A DNA stretch of 64,000 nucleotides from Parabacteroides sp. PM6-13 (GCF_029892605.1 NZ_JARXWF010000014.1:1-64000), one strand, 5' to 3'. Numbered from the stretch's first letter, positions 1 to 9,843 are shown. Notes: a model not told the origin generated them from the letters alone. Translations and numbers: made by a program.

Positions 1-225
1 TTATTTATTGGTGGTACAACAAATCTACGACATTAGGGGCGAATCCGAAAGGAGGAAGCCCCTTTACTCAAAATTTTAGTCGGTTAGTAGTGATTTTCAT
101 TAAAGGATTCAATCAGAGATTCTGCTTTCTCTAATTCGAAAGGTATAGCTCCATCTCCCGGCGCAAAGTAGTCTATTCGCTCTCTCATTCTTGTTGTTTT
201 ATCTCTTAAATATTCTTTCAGAACC
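1..225. other. Element interior; hairpin and no firm gene
   Basis: This stretch lies downstream of the DUF262 gene, inside the mobile element. It contains a hairpin with arms AGGGGC at 35-40 and GCCCCT at 58-63, without a convincing T-run on either strand, so terminator function is weak. A 34-codon open frame (84-188, minus) is listed separately. No element end or attachment site was recognised here, so the element probably continues beyond the left edge of the window. Confidence 0.4.
84..188 (-). CDS. Possible small protein or 3' remnant (34 aa)
   Basis: A 34-codon frame starts at ATG 188, 38 bp after the stop of the DUF262 gene on the same strand, and stops at 84. The reading frame stays open upstream back to a stop that overlaps the end of the DUF262 gene. 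The product is acidic and soluble (about eight Glu/Asp, ending in NENHY). It could be a genuine small downstream gene, or the C-terminal remnant of a longer protein removed by deletion or frameshift. No family was recognised, and the call rests only on plausible amino-acid composition. Confidence 0.2.
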   Translation of the reverse strand: MRERIDYFAPGDGAIPFELEKAESLIESFNENHY

Positions 226-2421
226 TTATCCCTTCTTCAACTGACTCAACACTTCACATATTTCGATTATTTTCTCTTCTATCTCATTTTTCTGTAATTG
301 AATTCTGTTTTCTTTGTCAAAGCCTAGCTGCTCCAGCATTTCTTGTATCTTGGCTGAAGGTTTATTACATTCTCTATCATAAAATCTTAATTTATATGTG
401 TGCTTTGTTTCATGGTAAATGTCAATTGCATATTCTCTTCCATAATAATTGTACGTGTCTAATACCATGCAAGGTGGGTCAAAGGAGGTACTTGGCCAAT
501 ACCATATACCATTGGTGAATGGTGGATATGTACTATCTTCATATTTTTTTCTAAATAGATCCCAACTGAATAATTCTTTGTGGGCTCCATTCATCTGTGA
601 CTTGGAAAGTAAAAATATCTTTCCATCTCTATACATACGGATTTGTCTGTACAAGCAATACACAATATCTTCTGGATTTTCGATTATTATTTTTCTCCAA
701 TCAGATACAGTGTGGTTTTCTATTATTGCTGAGAGACTTCCGAATATATTATCTGGATCAATGTCATCGAGCAACTCTTTTAGAATAAAGCTTAACGAAC
801 TGTCGTTGAAAACTTTTCTCCAGTTTTCCAGCTTTGTTCTCAAAGCTTCTTCAAAAATACAGAAAGTATAATTGTCGCCATCGCCTACCTTTGGCAGATA
901 GTCTCCTTTTACAAGGAGGGCTCTCTGGAACAGGAAGTCGTGGTTTTCTTTAAATGGGTCGCTAAATAATGCAGAGAGCTTACGGGAGTAATTTTCGAAA
1001 GATTGCTGACTGTATCCACTGTTTTCGTTGTGGGAGTATTTCAGTGCAAAGCCGATTTGTCCATCGAAATAAGGATGTTGCTCCAGTTGTATGAACAGGT
1101 TTTCCCATCTTGAGTCTTCAAGGATAAGGCGAGCTTTGAGTGATTCTTCGTCTCTTTGCAAGCGTGCAAAGTATCTGATAGTATCGTGAGATATACTTAT
1201 GTATGAGTATATGTCTGATATGTTTTTGCTTAATTCCTGCAGGGAACGAATTGCATTTTCATACTCTTTGGGGCTTTCGATACGAGTGTTATTTATCAGA
1301 TTACTGGTCACTCTCATCCAGCGGTCATAATGTTCTTGGTTTTCGGGGATTAACTGACCGAATATAGTAAAAAAGAATCCAAGTGAATAGAAGTGCAACC
1401 TGTCCGCATAATCTAATTTGGATGATAAGAACTTCCTAAAAACATAGTTGCTATCATCGTAGCTTGTAAGACCGTCGAGTATCTGTACAATTCTGTCTAC
1501 ATACTCCTGCTGTTGATATACTGATGTGTATATGTCAAAGAGATCGTAGTTGTCGATCAGGTTTTTATCGATTTCGTGCTGTTCTACGTAAAAATTGAGT
1601 GTGATGTTTTTGAAGAAGTTAAAGAATCGCTTGTCTACGTTTTCGGTGCTGACAGGTGTATCCCCGTTTTTCTCCATATTCCAAAAAATATCGAGCCAGT
1701 CGTTATCCAGTTTTGATTTTTCCCTGATATCCGTGAGGTACACTGAGAATTTCGCTTTGAAGTTTTCAAATTCGGTGAGTGGGAGCCCACGAGCATTCAT
1801 CTTGATATACAGTTCGTCGGTAAGTTTGAACTTATCGAGGGGTAAAAAGCTAAAAGTAATGTTTGGGCTGTTTACAAGATTGTCGAACAAGGGCTGGTCA
1901 ATGTCTTTGAGCTTAGTGTGGATGAGGTCAAGCATATTAAGCATGGCGGCAACAGTAGGGTCTGTTTTCCATGAAAGGAAGTACCATTTACTGTCCGTAA
2001 TTTCAGTGCTGATTTTATCAGTCACGGTATTGTACTGGATGGCATCTGCCACCAGCCTTGCACAAAAGTCGTGCGAACTTATTCTTGTTTCGTAGGTAAA
2101 CCGTACAAGTGTTTGCTTTGTGGCACCATCCAGCCTGTTTTCTTTCAGTGCTATATACCAATGGAGCAGGAAAAGGGTGGTGAGGCGCTGCTGGCCGTCG
2201 AGCGGAATGAGTAAATCGTTCTCTATTTTACCGTACACAAAGTCGAGGTTGAGTTCATCGTTGTTTTGTATGGAGTCAATAAGGTCATCGAGAAAATCGG
2301 ACGCTATTTTATTTATAGCCGGTTCATTACGTCCCTGAGCATAGTCGCGCTGTATTTTGGGTATTTCAATCTTATATGTATTTATAAGTTCCCAGAAAGT
2401 ATATTTTGTTTTCATCTGCAT
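226..2421 (-). CDS. DUF262 domain protein, GmrS-like NTPase
   Basis: This 731-residue protein has an N-terminal DUF262 domain. Visible marks are IPKIQRDYAQGR at about residues 20-31 and LDGQQRLTTLFLL at about 73-85, the DGQQR signature of the ParB/Srx-like nucleotide-binding fold found in GmrSD and SspE. The remaining 500 residues are mostly helical in character and show no DUF1524 HNH motif, so on its own it looks like an NTPase/sensor rather than a nuclease. Its ATG overlaps the stop of the upstream DUF262-DUF1524 gene (TAATG), so the two are translationally coupled. Known relatives act in defence against modified phage DNA; that role here is inferred from family and from the neighbouring restriction genes. 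Confidence 0.8.
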   Translation of the reverse strand: MQMKTKYTFWELINTYKIEIPKIQRDYAQGRNEPAINKIASDFLDDLIDSIQNNDELNLDFVYGKIENDLLIPLDGQQRLTTLFLLHWYIALKENRLDGATKQTLVRFTYETRISSHDFCARLVADAIQYNTVTDKISTEITDSKWYFLSWKTDPTVAAMLNMLDLIHTKLKDIDQPLFDNLVNSPNITFSFLPLDKFKLTDELYIKMNARGLPLTEFENFKAKFSVYLTDIREKSKLDNDWLDIFWNMEKNGDTPVSTENVDKRFFNFFKNITLNFYVEQHEIDKNLIDNYDLFDIYTSVYQQQEYVDRIVQILDGLTSYDDSNYVFRKFLSSKLDYADRLHFYSLGFFFTIFGQLIPENQEHYDRWMRVTSNLINNTRIESPKEYENAIRSLQELSKNISDIYSYISISHDTIRYFARLQRDEESLKARLILEDSRWENLFIQLEQHPYFDGQIGFALKYSHNENSGYSQQSFENYSRKLSALFSDPFKENHDFLFQRALLVKGDYLPKVGDGDNYTFCIFEEALRTKLENWRKVFNDSSLSFILKELLDDIDPDNIFGSLSAIIENHTVSDWRKIIIENPEDIVYCLYRQIRMYRDGKIFLLSKSQMNGAHKELFSWDLFRKKYEDSTYPPFTNGIWYWPSTSFDPPCMVLDTYNYYGREYAIDIYHETKHTYKLRFYDRECNKPSAKIQEMLEQLGFDKENRIQLQKNEIEEKIIEICEVLSQLKKG

Positions 2422-4199
2422 TATTGGGGTAAAAAGTTTGTTAATACATTTTCAATCTCGTTTAGGTACTCTCTCCGATCGTTTGCCGTCCAGGTTGCAT
2501 TCTGAGTTACGTCTTTGCTGTAGTATTTCAAGAAAACGTTTTTTGTGCAAAGTGGTATGAATGCTCCCTTTTCGTCCAGCTGAATAATTTTATCCCTTTT
2601 TATCGGGAAGACATTGTTATTGAGCGTTGAGTTGTTTTTACCTGTCAGAAGCGCAAGGTTATCTATGGAGTGTACTCCTGTATCTTCATCTCCAGTAAAT
2701 TTTCTGAAAATTTCTTCTTGCAGGTTTGCAAATTCTGCTGTATCTATAGTGTTTTGGCTAAGCAGCTGGTTTATCCGGGTGGTAATATCCTCATCGTTTA
2801 TTGATTTGAAAAATACCTGTTGCTCATTGAGTAATGCTTTTCGCTGTGCATCAGTACGGAGGTCTTCCGAATTTTGCGCATGGATATGTTCAAGGCTCCA
2901 CTTTTCGGTTACGTATCTTTCGAAGGGGAACCTGGAATACCCGCTGTTCATTGTTGATATTACATTGAATAGAAGGAGTATATCCGTGACTAGGTTGTAA
3001 TTTTCGTTGTAGGTAAGTTCTACCGGCTTTGTTATCTTTTCTTTTTTTAGCTTATTTTCTATATCGGTTTTTATGTGTGTGGTTAATTCTTTTCTGAATT
3101 GTGATTTAGTGGCATTATCCGACAGTAATTTTATATCCTCTATTGCCTTACCGGTCTGTATCAGGTAACCTATAAGATGGTAGTAGTTGTTGTCGTTATA
3201 CCATTCTTCAAAGGTTCTAAAATGTGTTTTTACTTCTTCCCAGAGATTTTCTTTTGTGACTATCTCCTTACTTATCAATTCGTTGAATACATAGAAAGTG
3301 TAGAGCTTATCTATTGACTTATTGATGTTGATTTTTACCCTGTCTTTATATTTTGCAGCTATAAGGTCGAATATAAATTCTATCTTGGTAGCTTCCGAAC
3401 TATGCGACTTGTTGAGAAAAAACCAAAAGTTTTCGTTTTGCAGGGTATTTTCTATTTTGTCCCATTCGTAAGCAAGTTTCTGCTGGTGCTTTTCCTTTTC
3501 TTTTTCGTGGTGGCTTCCATTTATAAAGAAGAGGGCTTTTATCAGTTCGGCATTGTTTAGAGGTATTTTCCCCATGTTGATGCGGGTGAATGTATTCTTT
3601 GCCTGGTTTTCGTCTTCGTATTCCAGTTGGTACCAGATAAACCTTATGTTATTTGCAGTGTCTGTCTCAATGCCAGTTTCAGCATCTTTGCGGGAATCTG
3701 CTTTTAGTAGGACATTGAGTATATCTGATTTGTTGATAGTGTTGTCTTCAAACCATTTTTTGATTGTGAGGTACGCCTTGCTCATGTGGTAGAAGTCGAT
3801 ATTCCTGTTGTTTACTTCTGTGGTGTGGAGTATGTTTTCCAGAAATTCTTTGCTACTCAATTCTCCCTTTTCCCTTGTTTCGTATGAGAGGGTAAATTTT
3901 TCACTGGCGTTAAATATTATTTTCCGCGCTTCTTCAAGATACGATAATAATATATACAGTGTTGTAAGGCGTTGCTGACCATCGATAACCTCGTACTCTC
4001 CCTCTGAATTCAGGGTTACAACGACTGGTTGGAGGCAGTAAAACTCTCCTTTTTCTTTATCTTTTTTATAAAACTCGAGGATGTCTTCGAGCAGGTCGAG
4101 AACCTGTCTTTCTTTCCAACGGTATCCTCTTTGATAGGCAGGAATAAAAAAGTTTTTATTCAACAGATGTGTAACAGGGATTAATTCCAGTTTGTCCAT
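2421..4199 (-). CDS. DUF262-DUF1524 HNH endonuclease, GmrSD-like
   Basis: This 592-residue protein fuses an N-terminal DUF262 domain (FIPAYQRGYRW near residue 17, VIDGQQRLTTLYIL near 71) to a C-terminal DUF1524 His-Me-type nuclease region. The latter is suggested by EKWSLEHIHAQNSEDL near residue 430 and the later SIDNLALLTGKNNSTLNN, which match the H...N layout of GmrD-type nucleases. The fused form is known from type IV enzymes that cut modified phage DNA. It is the first gene of a two-gene unit: 224 bp of AT-rich sequence separates it from the Fic gene, so it probably has its own promoter. The next gene overlaps its stop codon by one base. Target and nucleotide specificity cannot be read from the sequence. 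Confidence 0.82.
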   Translation of the reverse strand: MDKLELIPVTHLLNKNFFIPAYQRGYRWKERQVLDLLEDILEFYKKDKEKGEFYCLQPVVVTLNSEGEYEVIDGQQRLTTLYILLSYLEEARKIIFNASEKFTLSYETREKGELSSKEFLENILHTTEVNNRNIDFYHMSKAYLTIKKWFEDNTINKSDILNVLLKADSRKDAETGIETDTANNIRFIWYQLEYEDENQAKNTFTRINMGKIPLNNAELIKALFFINGSHHEKEKEKHQQKLAYEWDKIENTLQNENFWFFLNKSHSSEATKIEFIFDLIAAKYKDRVKININKSIDKLYTFYVFNELISKEIVTKENLWEEVKTHFRTFEEWYNDNNYYHLIGYLIQTGKAIEDIKLLSDNATKSQFRKELTTHIKTDIENKLKKEKITKPVELTYNENYNLVTDILLLFNVISTMNSGYSRFPFERYVTEKWSLEHIHAQNSEDLRTDAQRKALLNEQQVFFKSINDEDITTRINQLLSQNTIDTAEFANLQEEIFRKFTGDEDTGVHSIDNLALLTGKNNSTLNNNVFPIKRDKIIQLDEKGAFIPLCTKNVFLKYYSKDVTQNATWTANDRREYLNEIENVLTNFLPQ

Positions 4200-4423
4200 A
4201 TGTATTTGGGATATTATAGTTTATACTTGTAATTCTTTATGTTTATTTATTGTACGACCAAAGTTTAAATCAGTTCGGTGTAAAAAAGTGCATACAGCGG
4301 CAACTATTGTTAATATTAGTTCGATTTGAGCACTTGTTATGTCTTCTATCAATATCATTTCACTAACTTTTTAGTAAGTTTTAATTGGTATCTTTTATTG
4401 TTGCCTATATAATCTACTTCTTT

Positions 4424-5455
4424 TCATTCTTTTATCTCCCAATGCCCGCTATATCCACTACCAATAAAGACCACCTTGTCACTCATCTTCTTAAGTCTAC
4501 GCTTAATGGTACTTAGGCTAGTATGGGTAATTTCTACCAATTCTTCCCTTGTAATTTTACTATTTTTCCGAATCTCATCAAGTATAATCTGTTCTATTGC
4601 TTTCCCTTGAGGTTCACCTTGGGGTTCTTGAGGTTCACTTGTCACTTTTAACGGATCAAACTCATTTGATTTCTTATAAGCTTCTATCTCTTTGCGCAAA
4701 TTGCGGATATGCTCAGCCAACATAAATTCACGAAACGGTTCTAATGATTCCTGTTCTCGAGAATCAATCAATGCCTGTATATATTCCGCTTTATTCTCTT
4801 TCTCTACCTTGGAAGGAATAAGATCAAGTTCAAATTGCAAATGATTCATTACAAGGCGAGACATCCTGCCATTACCATCTACCCACGGATGAATAGTCAC
4901 GAGTAAATAGTGAGCATCAAAACTTAATAGATACTTTTCTATCATATCGTCGCTTTGCAATAGGGCATTTAGACGAGCGTTCATTTGTTGGCAAAACTCT
5001 CCCAACCGAGCTGGAACTTTTAGGTAATTCATATAAGAACTACCGCCTGTTCCTGCTGTTACATTGACTAAGCGAAGGTCACCTTTTGAGGAATCGAACG
5101 AACCTTGCAATGTGTTATAAACGCTACCAGTATTCTTCATCACAATGGCAGAAAGTGATTTGAGCATATCTATAGTGAAATCAGTATGTTGCTTTGCCAA
5201 TGTCATACTATGCTCATAAGCCGTTTTCAAATCAAGGTTCATCATCTGCTCGCCAATCGTCCGCCCTTTAGCCGAAATACCTTCATCAAAGAGTAACTGG
5301 TTTTCTACTTCCGTTACCGTAGAACCTTCTATGGCAGTAGAATGTGTAATGAGGGAGTATAGATAGAACTTATCATGGTCTATCTGCTGTCCAATTCCTA
5401 ATTGATTGTATTCATAAATTAGTTGGAGAAGTTGCTCTTTATTAGTCTTCTTCAT
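4424..5455 (-). CDS. Fic family protein, putative AMP transferase
   Basis: The 343-residue protein carries the catalytic motif HPWVDGNGRMSR near residue 190, matching HxFx(D/E)GNGRxxR. It also has an N-terminal STAIEGSTV segment near residue 35 that fits the class II inhibitory helix motif (S/T)xxxE(G/N), so the enzyme is probably self-inhibited. The C-terminus (from about 290) reads as a winged helix (KITREELVEITHTSLSTIKRRL), suggesting DNA binding and autoregulation. Fic enzymes usually transfer AMP to hydroxyl side chains of target proteins. It starts 15 bp after the HD hydrolase gene and is the last gene of the run that begins with the LlaJI-type genes. Whether it serves defence or only rides along is unknown. 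Confidence 0.88.
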   Translation of the reverse strand: MKKTNKEQLLQLIYEYNQLGIGQQIDHDKFYLYSLITHSTAIEGSTVTEVENQLLFDEGISAKGRTIGEQMMNLDLKTAYEHSMTLAKQHTDFTIDMLKSLSAIVMKNTGSVYNTLQGSFDSSKGDLRLVNVTAGTGGSSYMNYLKVPARLGEFCQQMNARLNALLQSDDMIEKYLLSFDAHYLLVTIHPWVDGNGRMSRLVMNHLQFELDLIPSKVEKENKAEYIQALIDSREQESLEPFREFMLAEHIRNLRKEIEAYKKSNEFDPLKVTSEPQEPQGEPQGKAIEQIILDEIRKNSKITREELVEITHTSLSTIKRRLKKMSDKVVFIGSGYSGHWEIKE

Positions 5456-5470
5456 GCGATATTTATTTGC

Positions 5471-5887
5471 TTATAAGGTTAGTCTTTTATATGCTTTGTG
5501 ATACTTTCTTAAACGCTCAACATCTTTCTCTGAAATAGCAGAAAGTCTTCGTATATCCATATTGTCTGCTAAATCATTAATTTTCACTCGCACAGCCAAA
5601 GGATTTGTCTGAACCCGTTTTATGAATTCTTCATAAGGCTCATCTTCTGATGTCTTAGTTAAACATCGTATTGCATCAATTATATATGTAGCAAATCCTT
5701 CCTCTTCTAGTTTCTCGAAAGTCCAATCGGTATCTTCTACGATGTCATGAAGAACTCCAACGATCTTTTCATCATCAGTTTTTCCAGCTTCCATTACTCG
5801 CATAATATGACCTACATAAGGTATGTCATATTTGTCGAATTGACTTTCGTGAGCCTTAATCGCTATTTGTATGGCTTTCTGCAGCAT
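5471..5887 (-). CDS. SpoT/MESH1-like HD phosphohydrolase
   Basis: A 138-residue stand-alone HD domain. It shows an early His (KAHESQFDKYDIPYVGHIMRV, residues 12-32), the HD pair in LHDIVEDTDWTF (about 46-57) and a downstream NDLADNMD (about 103-110). This order of metal-binding residues is that of RelA/SpoT hydrolase domains and of small alarmone hydrolases such as MESH1; no synthetase domain is attached. The expected reaction is 3'-pyrophosphate removal from (p)ppGpp or a related nucleotide (family knowledge). It begins 3 bp after the OLD-like gene and precedes the Fic gene by 15 bp. Its placement inside a restriction operon suggests hydrolysis of a signalling nucleotide, which is inference. 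Confidence 0.78.
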   Translation of the reverse strand: MLQKAIQIAIKAHESQFDKYDIPYVGHIMRVMEAGKTDDEKIVGVLHDIVEDTDWTFEKLEEEGFATYIIDAIRCLTKTSEDEPYEEFIKRVQTNPLAVRVKINDLADNMDIRRLSAISEKDVERLRKYHKAYKRLTL

Positions 5888-5890
5888 TTC

Positions 5891-7699
5891 TTAATGTAAG
5901 ATTGATTTAATTTTTTCAAACCAACTGTTAATCTCTCCTGTTGTGTCTCTTTCCATAAGACGATCATAGTTCATAGCTTCATTGAATACTTTACAAAGAT
6001 ATTTCTTTGAAGTATTATCTTTCAAATTTCCATCTAAACCTCGTGAAGTAGAGTAGGCTTTTCCAAACAATTTGGGGACTTCATCTAAATTAGTATCAAT
6101 ATCTACAGCATAAATTTCTTTTATAGCATCAGTATGGAGATAATTTTCAATCTCTCGTTTTTTTGTTAGCGTTCCCCATGAACCATCTCCTCTACTATTG
6201 ACGGCATCGATAGTATGTTGATAAGTCGCCACATCGTTATCATAGATGTGAATTTCTGGACAGTTTAATTTTCTAAGATAATGCAGCTCTACCCATTGCT
6301 TTAGGATACTACCTCCTAGAGGTATTAGAGCTATTCTTTCATCATTTTCAATGTCTATAATGGATGGATCCTTCTCTCTTAAACATCTGCAAAAATTATT
6401 TAATGCAATTACATCCGTGGGACCTTCAACACAAACTAATGCTTGAATTCTTTTGTCTGCAAAAACCCCGAGGGTATTTGCGACTTCTAGTAAAACATCA
6501 TCTCCTTTTTTTATCGCAGGATTATCATCGTTATCTCTATCAACAAACCGAATACTATCAACCGGTAGTTCTTTTGCTAATTCAGGGCTATGAGTTGTAA
6601 GAATTACTTGACATTGGGGATTTTGAGACAAGTCTAAGAAAGATTTGATCAAAATTCGCTGATTATTTGGATGTTGAGCGGTCTCTGGTTCTTCAATTGC
6701 ATAGATAATACTCTTCTTATTAGAAGATGTAATTTTTCTTTCTGCTTCTGCTTTAAAAAAACTGACGAGTATCATTCTTCGAACACCGCTACCTCTTTTA
6801 TTTAATGCGATTCCTTCATCTGTTTCCATTGAAATGGAAAATAACCCACCCCATTTAGATGCCGTAGGACTAGTGAAGCTCGGAGTGATTTTGCCAGCCA
6901 AAGAAGAATCTATCTCTTCCAGCGCTTTGTGTGTTTGATTTGCGATATCTAAAGCTTTTGCCCTCACCTTTTCTTGAATATCTTCTATTTCTTTTTGAGC
7001 TTCTGAAATAGCTTCTGCAATTGCTGCTTTCATCGGATTTTGAACCTCTCCGTCAGAATCATGACTACTCCGATCACTTTGAAAAAGTGCAAAAATGGGT
7101 AGATATGAGTCTATTTTATCCCAAATAGCTTTTGCATCCTCTTTTGTCTTATTTACTGGGATTTCAACTATAGAAAAATTCAAATCGCTACAAGCATTCC
7201 AAATCGCAGCCCGCATTTTAGGATTCCCTTTGAGCGTAACATCCAAAGCATTATCTTTTATAATTTTCTGAAGGTCTTTCTCTTTTAATTCTAATAGATT
7301 GTCATATCCTTTTGCTGTTGGATGATTCGCCACAATATAAACTTCTGATGAAGGTTTCGACTTACCACAATCAAACACCTTTTTCACTCTTAATAGATTA
7401 TCAGAATATAAAAGATATTCGTTAGACAGAGAGGTCTCAGAACCGGAATCCAAAGTAACGACTGGCGGAATATCAATAAAATCACACGTAATAGTTACTT
7501 GCTTTAAGCTTGAAGATATACTTGCATCATTGGGCTCTATTTTCACCGTGTCATTATTGAAAAAGATCTCAAGAGCTTCAAGTATAGTCGATTTTCCTAT
7601 ATCATTTTTTCCTATAATAGTTGTGATATTATCAAATTCTATAGAAACTTCATCTTTGAAGCATCTGAAATTTCTTATGTGTATGGTTTTTAATTTCAT
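5891..7699 (-). CDS. OLD-like ATPase with TOPRIM nuclease domain
   Basis: The 602-residue protein begins with an SMC/ABC-type ATPase: IRNFRCF at 8-14, Walker A TTIIGKNDIGKSTILEAL at about 27-44, and a Walker B region ending IYAIEEPETAQHP near 330. A TOPRIM domain follows with the Glu-bearing LVCVEGPTDVIAL near 422 and an acidic IYDNDVATY near 487. This layout defines OLD family nucleases (phage P2 Old, GajA). There is no UvrD-like partner gene, so it resembles class 1 OLD. It starts 2 bp after the LlaJI-type endonuclease gene, which indicates co-expression with the restriction system. The expected role is DNA cleavage or nicking regulated by nucleotide; association with LlaJI genes is the unusual part. 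Confidence 0.85.
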   Translation of the reverse strand: MKLKTIHIRNFRCFKDEVSIEFDNITTIIGKNDIGKSTILEALEIFFNNDTVKIEPNDASISSSLKQVTITCDFIDIPPVVTLDSGSETSLSNEYLLYSDNLLRVKKVFDCGKSKPSSEVYIVANHPTAKGYDNLLELKEKDLQKIIKDNALDVTLKGNPKMRAAIWNACSDLNFSIVEIPVNKTKEDAKAIWDKIDSYLPIFALFQSDRSSHDSDGEVQNPMKAAIAEAISEAQKEIEDIQEKVRAKALDIANQTHKALEEIDSSLAGKITPSFTSPTASKWGGLFSISMETDEGIALNKRGSGVRRMILVSFFKAEAERKITSSNKKSIIYAIEEPETAQHPNNQRILIKSFLDLSQNPQCQVILTTHSPELAKELPVDSIRFVDRDNDDNPAIKKGDDVLLEVANTLGVFADKRIQALVCVEGPTDVIALNNFCRCLREKDPSIIDIENDERIALIPLGGSILKQWVELHYLRKLNCPEIHIYDNDVATYQHTIDAVNSRGDGSWGTLTKKREIENYLHTDAIKEIYAVDIDTNLDEVPKLFGKAYSTSRGLDGNLKDNTSKKYLCKVFNEAMNYDRLMERDTTGEINSWFEKIKSILH

Positions 7700-7701
7700 T
7701 A

Positions 7702-9843
7702 TTATTTCTGTGTATATAATTTAAGAGTATCAGCTACAGAGATGACTTCCCCCGGCTGCATTTTTATACGATAAATAGATTCCCAAGAATTTCCAAAATT
7801 CACATATTCTCCTAACTTAAGTTTCAAACATGGCTGTGCATTGCTTTCTGTATCCTTATATGATCCAAAAGATAGTTTTTCAATTTTGTATAAGCCGTCA
7901 ATGCTTCCACCGACCATGGGTAAGAAGTATTTAACATCAAGTAGGTTAACTGACGGAATTTTTTGCATCGTATAATTTTTTGCTTGATGGATACAAAAAA
8001 CATTATAGTCATCATCGCTTTTACGAACAAGACCTGTAAGGACGTTTTTTTCATTAGTTGGGACAATAGAGGATCGTCCCTCTATGCTTTGGAAAACTGT
8101 TTTTTCTAAAACAGAACTCGGATTTTCACCAATAGCACATTCTTCAACAAAGAAATATCTCCGTAATTCTCCCAATAATTGCTCATTATTCCCTTCCGGG
8201 TCTTTTTTATCCAAAGCTAAGGAGAAAATATTCTTATCTGAATATGGAGTATAAACCTTGCCTAACACATCTTGAAAGTGCTCTTTCATGTAATTCTCAG
8301 CAGAAACATTAGGATGAGCGCTCATGGCATAAAAGTCATATTGCTCTTGCAGTATTTCTTGAATTTCGGAACGGAACATACTTCTTACTTTCCCTTTCCA
8401 TAAAGACTTTTGGTGTTCGTTTTGACGAGCGTAAAGAGAAACGACATAAAGGAAATTTACATCATAGTGCAATACCAGTAACGTATCTCTATCAAATAAA
8501 CGATTTTTGAATTGCTGAGAATTAAATGATTGTTGCGAACGATTAGTTCGATATATATTATCGGCAAACGATAGATTTTCATCCATCCTAGCACTGATAA
8601 AAAAGTTTGGAATCACATTATAGCCTTCTGTAACATCGTCTCTTAGCTTAGGAATATTACCAAAATGATTCTTATCATAAAGCAATTTCTTGTCATCGAC
8701 GTCTTCATTGATAAAGAGATTTAGATTCCACTGAATAACATTTTTGGCGTATGTATATTGTTTATAAACTGATTCCTGTCCTATGTTATTCCCTAACTTG
8801 TAATATTTGCTATCGCCAATGTAATAAATTGATTGGCTGTCTTCATTTGTGGTAAGACTTTGATAGGGGTATATATGATCAACTCGCTTACCATCATACT
8901 GATCTTTCAACCCTTTAGGTATTTTATCTCTACTATCACCGATTAGCTCATCAATTATTGCCTCAAATACGATATTAAAATTCTTAACTAATAGATATTC
9001 CTGCTGTTCTGTTACAATGCTAATCTGATGTGCCCGTTCAAAAAAAGCATAGCATAATTCCCATATTCGCAATGCTTTATCAGAAAAGTATTTGTATTTT
9101 ATTTGCTTTAATCGAATTTTTCCAAATTTTTTTAGATAATGTTCGAATTGCTTGCCCTTTATGAGTTGAAATCCTACGTTAATTGATACCGGAAATCCAT
9201 AAGTGTCTTTGATATAGTTGAGGATTGAGAAGTAAATAACAAGTAACTCTTCATCAAAGTTAATCTGCTTTTTTTTATTTACCGGGTTTAGATAAAACGG
9301 TTCATTATCTTGGATGACAGCTGAAGAATGGGATATTGTTCTATTCCAATTTATCTTATTGAATCCAGAGTGGATATTCTTAAGGACAGTCATGAAAAAA
9401 TCTTGATTTTCTCTATTAAACCGCAACAAGGACAAAAGAATATCTAGAAACGTATTACTCTTTCTTTGTTTCCCACTTCCCATCTGTGCAACAAGACGTT
9501 GATATACAATGTCATTCTGTTCATTATTCTTGTTGTATACTGAAATAGCTCGATATATCCATACTGCGAACTCATAGATAAAACTGCGCTCCTCGTAAGT
9601 TAATCCTTCTGCCTTGTCAATATTTATTATGGACGTAGGATCGAGATGAGAGAACACCAAATCTTTTTCATCCATCAATACTTTAGGTAAGATAAAAACA
9701 CAATCCTTCAGCTGAGGATTATAGTAATAACCCACATAATTGACGCTAACCTTTTGTTCTATATTACGAAGAGGACTCAATCCCCAAAGGGCTTCTTCTA
9801 CGTTGGCTGCATCATAAGGATATCCCTCAATGATTACTCTCAT
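7702..9843 (-). CDS. LlaJI-type restriction endonuclease subunit (R2)
   Basis: The 713-residue protein sits directly downstream of a McrB-like gene, as in the four-gene LlaJI systems of lactococcal plasmids. A plausible PD-(D/E)xK core is visible near residues 335-375: DHIYPYQSL, then IYYIGDSKYYKLG, followed by a helix with QESVYKQYTYAKN; the D-x-K arrangement in GDSKYYK fits the catalytic strand. By family knowledge the R1 and R2 proteins act together: R1 is the NTP-driven translocation/recognition partner and R2 the nuclease. The start ATG at 9843 lies 9 bp after the R1 stop, and the next gene begins 2 bp after its own stop. The family match is from layout and motifs, not a search. Confidence 0.75.
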   Translation of the reverse strand: MRVIIEGYPYDAANVEEALWGLSPLRNIEQKVSVNYVGYYYNPQLKDCVFILPKVLMDEKDLVFSHLDPTSIINIDKAEGLTYEERSFIYEFAVWIYRAISVYNKNNEQNDIVYQRLVAQMGSGKQRKSNTFLDILLSLLRFNRENQDFFMTVLKNIHSGFNKINWNRTISHSSAVIQDNEPFYLNPVNKKKQINFDEELLVIYFSILNYIKDTYGFPVSINVGFQLIKGKQFEHYLKKFGKIRLKQIKYKYFSDKALRIWELCYAFFERAHQISIVTEQQEYLLVKNFNIVFEAIIDELIGDSRDKIPKGLKDQYDGKRVDHIYPYQSLTTNEDSQSIYYIGDSKYYKLGNNIGQESVYKQYTYAKNVIQWNLNLFINEDVDDKKLLYDKNHFGNIPKLRDDVTEGYNVIPNFFISARMDENLSFADNIYRTNRSQQSFNSQQFKNRLFDRDTLLVLHYDVNFLYVVSLYARQNEHQKSLWKGKVRSMFRSEIQEILQEQYDFYAMSAHPNVSAENYMKEHFQDVLGKVYTPYSDKNIFSLALDKKDPEGNNEQLLGELRRYFFVEECAIGENPSSVLEKTVFQSIEGRSSIVPTNEKNVLTGLVRKSDDDYNVFCIHQAKNYTMQKIPSVNLLDVKYFLPMVGGSIDGLYKIEKLSFGSYKDTESNAQPCLKLKLGEYVNFGNSWESIYRIKMQPGEVISVADTLKLYTQK

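Noticed and set aside
7702-9843. Calling this gene mcrC
   Set aside because: The gene is twice the usual McrC length and follows two C5 methyltransferases, which fits LlaJI better than methyl-dependent McrBC.
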